Origin: Candidatus Thermokryptus sp.
GTDB taxonomy: Bacteria; Bacteroidota; Ignavibacteria; Kryptoniales; Kryptoniaceae
DNA length: 6,006 nt
NCBI GenBank assembly: GCA_028276305.1
Contig: JAPYWO010000097.1
Span: forward strand, 1-6,006
Reading direction: 5' to 3'
Part shown: positions 1 to 5,689 of the stretch, one piece after another
Position numbering within the stretch: the first letter of the stretch is position 1
Layout: the number at the start of each line of letters is the position of its first letter
The notes under the pieces: model-generated
What the model saw: the letters and a program-made list of their open reading frames with translations, nothing else
What the model was told of the DNA's origin: nothing
Database searches by the model: none
Program-made: the position numbers and the translations under genes

Positions 1-469
1 GAATGCAATTCAACTTATCAAAACTGGTCGGGTTGACACAGTTCAAGTTATATACAACATATTTGACCAATCACCCGAGGATGAACTTTTCCCGATCTGC
101 ATTGAATATAACATAGGTGTTATAGTTCGTGTCCCATTTGATGAAGGAAGCTTGACGGGAAAGATAACGCCTGAGACACAATTTCCAGAAGGGGACTGGA
201 GAAATAGATATTTCAAGGGCGATAGAAAACAACAAGTTTGGGAAAGAGTGCAAAAACTTGAAAAATTACTCGGTGAAGAAGCAAAGACATTGAGCGAGCT
301 TGCACTTAGGTTTTGTCTAAGCCATGAGGCGGTTTCAACTGTAATACCTGGGATGAGAAAGGTTGAGCATGTTGAAGAAAACTGTTCTGTCTCCGATGGA
401 CGGAAACTTTCCGATAGAATGCTTCTTGAATTAAGGAAACACAGGTGGGTAAGAAATTTCTACCGTTAA
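1..469 (+). CDS. Aldo/keto reductase, C-terminal half (5' end outside window)
   Basis: This is an open frame from the window edge (first full codon at base 2) to a TAA at 467-469, giving 155 visible residues, about half of a typical 310-340 residue aldo/keto reductase. These are cytoplasmic NAD(P)H-dependent oxidoreductases with a TIM-barrel fold. Visible family marks are the YNIFDQ strand (visible residues 18-23), an [16 protein letters not shown] stretch (38-53), [11 protein letters not shown], the late helix [18 protein letters not shown], and the cofactor-binding segment IPGMRK followed by EEN (115-127). In this family the Arg/Lys and Glu-Asn positions there contact the cofactor adenosine phosphate. 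The catalytic Tyr/Lys/Asp/His tetrad lies in the missing half, so activity cannot be judged. The substrate is unknown. It converges on korB and ends in the shared hairpin. The family call is secure; a specific function is not. Confidence 0.9.
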   Translation, partial: NAIQLIKTGRVDTVQVIYNIFDQSPEDELFPICIEYNIGVIVRVPFDEGSLTGKITPETQFPEGDWRNRYFKGDRKQQVWERVQKLEKLLGEEAKTLSELALRFCLSHEAVSTVIPGMRKVEHVEENCSVSDGRKLSDRMLLELRKHRWVRNFYR

Positions 470-472
470 AAT

Positions 473-497
473 AAAAAACCCGGGCTTTTTGCCCGGG
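473..497 (-). terminator. Rho-independent terminator of korB, perhaps bidirectional
   Basis: A perfect 7-bp GC stem (CCCGGGC at 479-485 with GCCCGGG at 491-497) closes a 5-base loop. Read on the minus strand it is followed by six T residues (complement of 473-478), the textbook layout for ending the ccdA-korA-korB unit just after the korB stop. On the plus strand the stem is followed only by CTTAAATT, so termination of the aldo/keto reductase there would be weaker. It fills most of the 38-base gap between the converging genes. Confidence 0.9.
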
Positions 498-507
498 CTT
501 AAATTCC

Positions 508-1389
508 TTAGGCAAATTGCTCAAATAGTTTTTCAAGTCGTTCCTTCTTTGAAAGTTCATCAATGTTGCCGTCAAATTTTGAAACAATTTTATCAAGATT
601 TCCCTCAAATGTAGGTCTTTCCTCGCGATAGAAAATCCCGGTGTAGATTTTATCTTGAACCATCGCAAGCTCAAACGCTTTCAATTTATTCGTCGGGTCA
701 TGTTTTGGTGGAATTTCAACCACTCTTTCACGGACGAAATCAAATGTAATTTCCATATTAAATGTTGGGCACGGGGAAATAACTTGGATCACAGCGAATC
801 CTCTATGCCTCGTCGCTTCAACTATAAGCTGAGTTAATTGCTTCGTATTTGATGAGAATCCACGGGCGACAAAGCTAGCGCCATAGGCGAGTAAAAGCAT
901 AATTGGGTTGAGTGGCGGTTCAAGAGCACCGTATGGGGTTGTCGTCGTGGTCATCGTAAGCGTTGAAGTCGGTGAAACCTGCCCTTTTGTTAAGCCATAT
1001 ATCGCATTATCAAGGATTATATAAACCATGTCGGGATTTCTTCTTGCGACATGTGGTATATGACCGCCACCAATTGCAAAGCCATCGCCATCGCCACCTA
1101 TGACGAAGACCTCAAGCTCAGGGTTCGCAATTTTAACCCCAAGAGCTACTGGAAGCGCTCTCCCATGAACAGTGTGAAGATTGTAACCTTTGACGAAATG
1201 CGGAAATCGGCTTGAACAACCGATTCCGGAGACGATACTCAATTTATGCGTTGGGATTTTCAGCTCACCTAATGCTTTAATAAACGAAGCTAATACGCCA
1301 TAATCACCACAACCCGGGCACCAGGTTGGTTTAACATCGCTTTTATATTCAAGCTTCGCCTGCTTTATCTTCTCAATTGCTTCGCTCAT
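508..1389 (-). CDS. korB: 2-oxoacid:ferredoxin oxidoreductase, beta (TPP-binding) subunit
   Basis: This 293-residue protein is a full-length beta subunit. The enzyme oxidatively decarboxylates a 2-oxoacid with CoA to acyl-CoA and CO2 and reduces ferredoxin, or runs in reverse for carbon fixation. The thiamine pyrophosphate site is visible as GDGD (99-102) followed by LDN (126-128) and YGLTKGQ (131-137). Four cysteines fit the single 4Fe-4S ligand set known for this family: CPGC (C24, C27), GIGCSSR (C58) and ISPCPTFN (C207). A good ribosome site (GAGG, 7 bases before ATG) lies inside the end of korA, and the start overlaps the korA stop by four bases (ATGA), indicating translational coupling. 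Odd point: a threonine-rich run at 141-151. The subfamily is clear; whether the substrate is 2-oxoglutarate, pyruvate or a branched-chain oxoacid is not readable from sequence, so the symbol is provisional. Confidence 0.93.
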   Translation of the reverse strand: MSEAIEKIKQAKLEYKSDVKPTWCPGCGDYGVLASFIKALGELKIPTHKLSIVSGIGCSSRFPHFVKGYNLHTVHGRALPVALGVKIANPELEVFVIGGDGDGFAIGGGHIPHVARRNPDMVYIILDNAIYGLTKGQVSPTSTLTMTTTTTPYGALEPPLNPIMLLLAYGASFVARGFSSNTKQLTQLIVEATRHRGFAVIQVISPCPTFNMEITFDFVRERVVEIPPKHDPTNKLKAFELAMVQDKIYTGIFYREERPTFEGNLDKIVSKFDGNIDELSKKERLEKLFEQFA

Positions 1390-3122
1390 TTTGCCACCTC
1401 AATTATTTTGTTGTAAATTTCCTCGGATGTGAAAGGTATTCCGCCATAATTGTTCAGTTTTATCGGATTATAATCAACGAATGTGCGCAATATGTTTGCA
1501 AATTGTCCGTTGTAGTTTTGCTCAACGACGATGACTTTTTCGTAATTTCCAATGATGTTTCTAATTTTTCGCTTCGGTAAGGGATTGAGAATTCTCGGAT
1601 GATAATGACTCACTTTTATTCCATTCATTTCTGCCTTTTCAATTGCCTCTCTTACAGCTCCGTAAGTTGAACCCCAAGCAACGATCAAAATTTTCGCTCC
1701 TTTAACTTCGTAATAATCGTCGTTCTCGTTCTCCAGCTTTTCAGCTAAAACATCAAGTTTTCTAAATCTCTTTTTCTGCATCTCGGTATGAACCTTCGGC
1801 GTATAGTTCGGGGCACCGCGCTCGTTGTGTTCAAGTCCGGGCGCAATGTATTCAAATCCCGGATGTCCCGGAACAGCAATCGGTGCAAGTCCCGTTTCGG
1901 TTATTTTATAGCGAAGATATGAATTTTGACTTTCATAATCGGGCTCAAGGCGGTTTACAACTTCTATTGATTCAAGATTTGGCTTCGGGATTGCCTCCGT
2001 TTGATATGCCAGAACTTGGTCCGAAAGAATTATAACTGGCATTTGATATTCTTCAGCGAGATTAAACGCTTTGACCGTTTGATAGAAACAATCACTCACA
2101 TGAGCTGGTGCAACGACAATTCTTGGTGCTTCGCCCGGACCGCCAAAGACAACATGATACAAGTCCGTTTGCTCTGTTTTACTTGGCATCCCGGTTGATG
2201 GTCCAGCTCGTTGGACATCAACTATCACGACTGGAAGTTCAGCCATTGAGGCGTAAGTTATAAGTTCAGTCATAAGAGCAAGCCCTGGTCCAGATGTCGG
2301 TGTTAAAACTTTTGCTCCAGCATACGAAGCCCCAACGCAAGTTGCAAGAGCTGAAATCTCATCCTCATTTTGGATCACTTTACCACCGAACTTTGGAAGG
2401 TGTCTTGCGAGAAATTCAAGAATTGGAGACGCTGGAGTTATAGGATAACCAACTGCAACTTTACAACCTGCTGCTATTGCCCCAAATCCAATCGCTTGAT
2501 TGCCAGATAATATCACCCTTTTATCTTTTCCCTCAGGTTTTCCAAGGCGAAACCTCTTAAGTTCATCAAGATATTTTTGGGCATATTCAACACCACTTCT
2601 GAAGGCATTCAAATTTTGCTGAAGTAGTTTTTCGCCTTTGCGCCTAAATTTATCAGCGATCTGCTTTTCCGATTCCTCAATCGGAATACCAAGCACAGCA
2701 CTTAAAAAACCCGTTGCAACCATATTCTTCGCAAGGTGCGTCCCAGATGCCATCGCAAGCTCTTTAAGCGGAACCTCATACTTTTTTCTTGTGAAGTTAT
2801 CCAACGGCTTACACTCAGCTGGATCGTAAAACAGAACACCATCTTCAGCAAGTGCGCTTGAATAGTTATCAAATGCTTCCTGATTAAAAGCCATCAAAAT
2901 ATGGAGCTTATCGCCCATGGAAAAAATATCATAGGGGCTGACGCGAAATTGATACATCGCAAGCCCACCTTTTATCTCAGCGGGGAATGTTCTAAAAGTA
3001 AAAACACGATAACTAGACCTAGCTGCAGAATATGTCAAAATTTCCCCAGCGCTCATCACACCCTCACCGCCTTCACCACCTATTCTGACTACAACATCTT
3101 TAAGGTTCCCATTTTCTGACAT
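1386..3122 (-). CDS. korA: 2-oxoacid:ferredoxin oxidoreductase, fused gamma-alpha subunit
   Basis: This 578-residue protein joins the gamma domain (about 8-190, opening with VVRIGGEGGEGV and a CoA-side FRTFPAEIKGG segment) to the alpha domain (about 203-380), then a C-terminal domain (about 470-578, with VVEQNYNGQ at 532-540). Alpha-domain marks are GNQAIGFGAIAAGCK, the YPITP motif (226-230) that contacts substrate and cofactor, EDEISA (253-258), TPTSGPGLALM and QRAGPSTGMPSKTEQTDL (304-321). A gamma-alpha fusion paired with a short beta subunit is the two-gene type known from Sulfolobus OFOR and mycobacterial KorAB; no separate ferredoxin-like delta subunit is present or needed. The start is supported by AGGA seven bases before ATG. 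It follows ccdA by 24 bases and overlaps korB by four. Substrate specificity is unresolved. Confidence 0.94.
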   Translation of the reverse strand: MSENGNLKDVVVRIGGEGGEGVMSAGEILTYSAARSSYRVFTFRTFPAEIKGGLAMYQFRVSPYDIFSMGDKLHILMAFNQEAFDNYSSALAEDGVLFYDPAECKPLDNFTRKKYEVPLKELAMASGTHLAKNMVATGFLSAVLGIPIEESEKQIADKFRRKGEKLLQQNLNAFRSGVEYAQKYLDELKRFRLGKPEGKDKRVILSGNQAIGFGAIAAGCKVAVGYPITPASPILEFLARHLPKFGGKVIQNEDEISALATCVGASYAGAKVLTPTSGPGLALMTELITYASMAELPVVIVDVQRAGPSTGMPSKTEQTDLYHVVFGGPGEAPRIVVAPAHVSDCFYQTVKAFNLAEEYQMPVIILSDQVLAYQTEAIPKPNLESIEVVNRLEPDYESQNSYLRYKITETGLAPIAVPGHPGFEYIAPGLEHNERGAPNYTPKVHTEMQKKRFRKLDVLAEKLENENDDYYEVKGAKILIVAWGSTYGAVREAIEKAEMNGIKVSHYHPRILNPLPKRKIRNIIGNYEKVIVVEQNYNGQFANILRTFVDYNPIKLNNYGGIPFTSEEIYNKIIEVAK

Positions 3123-3146
3123 TTTCGTCCTATGTTCTTTTTGTTT

Positions 3147-3881
3147 TTACGAGAATTTACTCAAAAAAGGGAATAACTTCATAATGTAAGACGAGATAAC
3201 GCCAAGTGAGTTCGTAAAAATTAAAACTCCAAGTATAATTAAAATTACACCGCTTACGATTTCAACGACATTGAGATATTTTCTGATGCGTGCAAACCAC
3301 TTGAAAAAGAAATTTATGCTTAAACTCGTGATCAAAAAAGGAATCCCAAGCCCAAGCGAATAAACCGAAAGAAGCAAAACACCCTGTTTAACTGTTTCTT
3401 GCTGAGAAGCGAGGACAAGTATCGTTGCAAGGACGGGTCCAATGCAAGGTGTCCATCCGAAAGCAAAAGCAAACCCGACCACAAAAGCCCCTAAAAGACC
3501 GAGTGGTTTCCCGCCTACTTTCAATTTCGCCTCATAATTCAAAAATTTTATCCTAAAAATGCCCGTCATGTGAAGACCGAAAAGAACTATTATAACGCCT
3601 GCAACTTTTGCAATCACATTCATATTCTCTGATAGAAATTTTCCCACCGCTGTGGCAGAAGCCCCAAGCATGACGAAAACTATTGAAAAGCCAAGGACAA
3701 AAAACAACGAACTTAACAAGGTTTTCAAAAAAAATCTTTTTGAACTTTGGGATTCTTTAAGCTCTTCAAAAGATAAACCGGAAATGAAGGAAATATACCC
3801 CGGGACAAGAGGTAAAACACAGGGGGAGAGGAAAGAAAGAATCCCAAACAAAAAGGAAGTAAATAAACCAACATTTTCCAT
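3147..3881 (-). CDS. ccdA: CcdA-type membrane thiol-electron transporter
   Basis: This 244-residue integral membrane protein of the DsbD/CcdA family carries reducing equivalents from cytoplasmic thioredoxin to extracytoplasmic thiol-disulfide proteins, typically for cytochrome c maturation. About six membrane helices are visible (near residues 5-35, 53-77, 88-108, 127-155, 165-190, 203-228). The two active cysteines sit in the expected motifs: LSPCVLPLVPGY (C21) and FGWTPCIGP (C146), in inverted-repeat halves. Length matches stand-alone CcdA rather than three-domain DsbD. The ATG is preceded by AGGAG at a slightly long 10-base distance. It lies just beyond the rplI terminator and 24 bases before korA with no terminator between, so co-transcription with korAB is likely. 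No thioredoxin-like or cytochrome c maturation partner is in the window, so its exact recipient is unknown. Confidence 0.93.
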   Translation of the reverse strand: MENVGLFTSFLFGILSFLSPCVLPLVPGYISFISGLSFEELKESQSSKRFFLKTLLSSLFFVLGFSIVFVMLGASATAVGKFLSENMNVIAKVAGVIIVLFGLHMTGIFRIKFLNYEAKLKVGGKPLGLLGAFVVGFAFAFGWTPCIGPVLATILVLASQQETVKQGVLLLSVYSLGLGIPFLITSLSINFFFKWFARIRKYLNVVEIVSGVILIILGVLIFTNSLGVISSYIMKLFPFLSKFS

Positions 3882-3905
3882 CTCGTCAAATCTCCTAAAT
3901 TTGAT

Positions 3906-3930
3906 AAAAAAACCCGCCCAATCAGGCGGG
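3906..3930 (-). terminator. Rho-independent terminator after rplI
   Basis: A 6-bp all-GC stem (CCCGCC at 3913-3918 with GGCGGG at 3925-3930) with a 6-base loop is followed on the minus strand by seven T residues (complement of 3906-3912). It begins 8 bases after the rplI stop codon and ends the ribosomal operon. It sits only 25 bases before the ccdA start, so it also separates the two transcription units or attenuates read-through. Confidence 0.9.
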
Positions 3931-3937
3931 CATTGAA

Positions 3938-4399
3938 CTACTCCTGTTTTTGTTCCTCTAACTGAACGACATTGACCTTAATTTTCACACTCACATCTGG
4001 ATGAAGCTTTATCGGCACCTCATATGACCCAAGCATTTTTATCGGCTCATCAAGCAGAATCTTTTTCCTGTCAACTTCAACACCGAGCTTGCCTATTTCC
4101 TCAGCTATCATCTGAGCCGTTACAGAACCAAACAAACGCTCGTTTTCTCCAGCTCTCATCGGAATTGTTATCTCAAGACCATAAAGTTTTTCAGCAAGCT
4201 TTTGAGCGTTCAATTTTTCCCTTTCAAGTTTGAATGCCTTTTGCTTCTTCTCCGTTTCAACCATCTTTATATTGCCAGGTGTAGCCGGCAAAGCAATTTT
4301 TCTCGGAATTAAAAAATTCCTCGCATAACCATCCTTTACCTCTACAATATCTCCCATCCTCCCGAGATTTTCATAATCCTGGCGCAATATGACTTTCAT
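3938..4399 (-). CDS. rplI: 50S ribosomal protein bL9
   Basis: This 153-residue protein has the normal bL9 length. The N-terminal rRNA-binding domain (1-45) shows MKVILRQDYENLGRMGDIVEV and the DGYARNFLIPR loop (23-33), matching the L9 signature except that the usual glycine at position 34 is lysine (IPRKIALPAT). The charged connecting helix spans about 45-75 and the C-terminal domain about 78-147, including RLFGSVT (88-94) and the late HPDVSVKIKVNV strand. L9 binds 23S rRNA near the L1 stalk and helps keep reading frame. The start has GGAG 10 bases upstream. It is the last gene of the rpsF-ssb-rpsR-rplI cluster, 31 bases after rpsR, and is followed by a strong terminator. Confidence 0.97.
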   Translation of the reverse strand: MKVILRQDYENLGRMGDIVEVKDGYARNFLIPRKIALPATPGNIKMVETEKKQKAFKLEREKLNAQKLAEKLYGLEITIPMRAGENERLFGSVTAQMIAEEIGKLGVEVDRKKILLDEPIKMLGSYEVPIKLHPDVSVKIKVNVVQLEEQKQE

Positions 4400-4412
4400 C
4401 TTTGCACATCTC

Positions 4413-4426
4413 CATTAAGTTTTACA
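4413..4426 (-). repeat. 14-base spacer repeat, copy upstream of rplI
   Basis: Minus-strand TGTAAAACTTAATG, immediately followed by GAGATG; the final G of the repeat completes the GGAG ribosome site of rplI. It is identical to the copy at 5174-5187 before ssb and starts four bases after the rpsR stop codon. It could be a duplicated leader element or convergence of AT-rich spacers. Confidence 0.7.
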
Positions 4427-4430
4427 AAAA

Positions 4431-4679
4431 TTACTTCACAGCTTCAGCAACGAACGGAAGCAAAGCCAAATGTCTAGCTCGTTTTATCGCTTTTGTCAAC
4501 TGACGCTGATGCATAGCGCAATTTCCACTAACCCTTCGTGGAATTATCTTGCCCTGCTCAGTCAAAAATTTCCCGAGTTTCTTCTCATCTTTATAATCAA
4601 TGTATATCTCACCAGCTTCGCAGAACCTGCATATTTTCTTCTTCCTTAACCGCAATACTTTTTCGCCATTCTCAACCAT
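4431..4679 (-). CDS. rpsR: 30S ribosomal protein bS18, zinc-ribbon form
   Basis: This 82-residue protein is bS18, which pairs with bS6 on the 30S platform. The family core is plain: [45 protein letters not shown] and [12 protein letters not shown]. Cysteines C17 and C20, with C54 and H57, give the metal-ligand-like set of the 'C+' variety of S18, which many lineages have lost. No other ATG competes for the start, yet the 28 bases between ssb and this ATG are almost pure A/T with no Shine-Dalgarno, unlike rpsF, ssb and rplI. It lies between ssb and rplI, the usual place, and may depend on coupling to ssb translation. Confidence 0.97.
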   Translation of the reverse strand: MVENGEKVLRLRKKKICRFCEAGEIYIDYKDEKKLGKFLTEQGKIIPRRVSGNCAMHQRQLTKAIKRARHLALLPFVAEAVK

Positions 4680-4707
4680 AACGATAAATGTTAAATTTAT
4701 TTTTCAA

Positions 4708-5157
4708 TTAAATTTTTGGACCTTCGTTTGAAAGATACTTGTTCAAAGCATCTGATTGCTGTCCTGATGATTGCTGTGACTGTCCCTCATTGTCACCCGA
4801 TGATGCAGATCTCCTGTCAAGAAATTGAATTCTTCTTGCCTTAATTTCAACAATTGTCCTCGTTCTACCGTCAGCTGTTTTCAAATTCCGGCTCTGTAGC
4901 TCTCCTTCAACAAGGACTGCGCTTGACTTTTTCAATCTCCCTCTGCAAGATTCGGCAAGTTTGTTCCATGCGACAACACCGACGAAACAAACATCCTCTT
5001 TCCATTGTCTCTTGCTATCCCTGAACCTTCGGTTTGAGGCGATAGTGAAATTAACAACCGGTGTCCCTTTCGTTGTCTGACGAAACACCGGGTCTTTTGT
5101 TAAATTACCAACTATGACAACACTGTTAAGCTCAGGCATTTTGAGTTCCTTTGCCAT
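4708..5157 (-). CDS. ssb: Single-stranded DNA-binding protein, atypical C-terminus
   Basis: This 149-residue OB-fold SSB protects single-stranded DNA in replication and repair. The fold runs from about 9 to 114: LNSVVIVGNLTKDP, PVVNFTIASNRRFRD, VCFVGVVAWNKLAESC, VLVEGELQSRNL and VEIKARRIQFLD. By alignment by eye with E. coli SSB, aromatic positions W40, W54 and F60 are F45, F58 and W64 here, but W88 is a leucine (L92). A Gln/Ser-rich linker follows (116-135). The protein ends in YLSNEGPKI, without the acidic DDxPF-like tip that recruits partners; the other two frames just past the end do not supply one. Start: GGAGG nine bases before ATG; M7 is an alternative with no ribosome site. It sits in the Gram-positive-style position between rpsF and rpsR. 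Confidence 0.94.
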   Translation of the reverse strand: MAKELKMPELNSVVIVGNLTKDPVFRQTTKGTPVVNFTIASNRRFRDSKRQWKEDVCFVGVVAWNKLAESCRGRLKKSSAVLVEGELQSRNLKTADGRTRTIVEIKARRIQFLDRRSASSGDNEGQSQQSSGQQSDALNKYLSNEGPKI

Positions 5158-5173
5158 AGATCGCTCCCTCCAT

Positions 5174-5187
5174 CATTAAGTTTTACA
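5174..5187 (-). repeat. 14-base spacer repeat, copy upstream of ssb
   Basis: Minus-strand TGTAAAACTTAATG, immediately followed by ATGGAGGG, the ssb ribosome site. An identical 14-mer precedes the rplI ribosome site at 4413-4426. The two copies lie at the same relative place, just before the GGAG, within short spacers of one operon. Function unknown. Confidence 0.7.
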
Positions 5188-5216
5188 TAAAGATTTTTTT
5201 CAAACGAAACCTTTAT
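5187..5216 (-). other. AT-rich inverted repeat across the rpsF stop codon
   Basis: Bases 5187-5196 (ATAAAGATTT) and 5207-5216 (AAACCTTTAT) pair as a 10-bp stem around a 10-base loop; on the minus-strand RNA the only non-Watson-Crick pair is a G-U. The stem includes the rpsF stop codon and lies just upstream of the 14-base repeat and the ssb ribosome site. There is no T-run after it, so it is not an obvious terminator. It could be an RNA-processing or translation-tuning structure, or chance in AT-rich sequence. Confidence 0.4.
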
Positions 5217-5659
5217 TCTTCATCTTCAAACTCTTCTTCCTCTTCCTCAGCTTGAGCAACCGACTCAACATTTCCAAGTCCGAGATGTTCAATCGTTATT
5301 CTACCGCGTCTTTTCTCCTGTTCTTTCGCCTTAAGAGCCTTTTTAGTCACGACAACGGTCAAATATCTCATAATGTTCTCATCAAGCTGAAAAGCTCTCT
5401 CAAGCTCACTCACAATTGTCGGTGGCGCAAAGTATTCAATATACACATAGAAAGCGCTGTTCTTTTTATTTATCGGATACGCCAATCTTCTTCTACCCCA
5501 ACGCTCCAATAAAATTATCTCTCCGCCTCGCTCCTTTATAAAATTCTCATACTTTTTTATTATCTGCTCAATTATCGGATCGTCAAGCGAAGCATTGATC
5601 AAAAAAGTTGTCTCATACCAGCGCCTTGAGAGCATATTTTTTGGAATTTTTCTCGCCAT
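5213..5659 (-). CDS. rpsF: 30S ribosomal protein bS6 with acidic tail
   Basis: This 148-residue protein is bS6, the partner of bS18 on the 30S platform. The core starts at RRWYETTFLINASLDD (12-27) and includes ERWGRRRLAYPINKKNSAFYVYIEY (52-76), the rRNA- and S18-facing region, and LDENIMRYLTVVV (92-104). Two additions to the minimal family are seen: about a dozen basic residues before the conserved YE, and a glutamate-rich tail at 138-148 (six Glu, Phe, then Glu-Asp-Glu-Glu). The longer start is preferred because GGAGG stands 7 bases before this ATG, while M9 has none. It follows pth by 30 bases and precedes ssb by 55. That short leader leaves little room for the known S6:S18-binding leader structure. 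Confidence 0.97.
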   Translation of the reverse strand: MARKIPKNMLSRRWYETTFLINASLDDPIIEQIIKKYENFIKERGGEIILLERWGRRRLAYPINKKNSAFYVYIEYFAPPTIVSELERAFQLDENIMRYLTVVVTKKALKAKEQEKRRGRITIEHLGLGNVESVAQAEEEEEEFEDEE

Positions 5660-5666
5660 TAAATTT

Positions 5667-5671
5667 CCTCC
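5667..5671 (-). promoter_or_regulatory. Shine-Dalgarno that fixes the rpsF start
   Basis: Minus-strand GGAGG lies 7 bases before the ATG at 5657-5659. It decides for the start that includes the basic N-terminal extension of S6, since the next in-frame ATG (codon 9, at 5633-5635) has only an A-rich stretch before it. Confidence 0.85.
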
Positions 5672-5689
5672 ATATGGTCATTTTTGTTT

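Noticed and set aside
152..469. A separate 105-residue plus-strand gene starting with TTG at 152
   Set aside because: The frame is open to the window edge and reads as continuous aldo/keto reductase; the TTG is the Leu of the GSLTG segment.
306..674. A 122-residue minus-strand frame across the korB end and the terminator
   Set aside because: It runs out of frame with korB, crosses the hairpin and overlaps the aldo/keto reductase; no family features.
1377..3119. Short plus-strand frames opposite korA (1377-1580, 2001-2198, 2638-2829, 2901-3119)
   Set aside because: Antisense shadows of a well-supported gene, with no recognisable domain.
3652..3936. A 94-residue plus-strand frame opposite the start of ccdA and across the terminator
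   Set aside because: Low-complexity, Lys-rich antisense shadow over a clear membrane gene and a terminator hairpin.
4024..4233. A 69-residue plus-strand frame opposite rplI, and a similar one at 5252-5512 opposite rpsF
   Set aside because: Antisense to conserved ribosomal protein genes; no independent support.
5670..5677. CCATATGG palindrome before rpsF
   Set aside because: Eight bases, partly formed by the ribosome site; too short to claim an operator.
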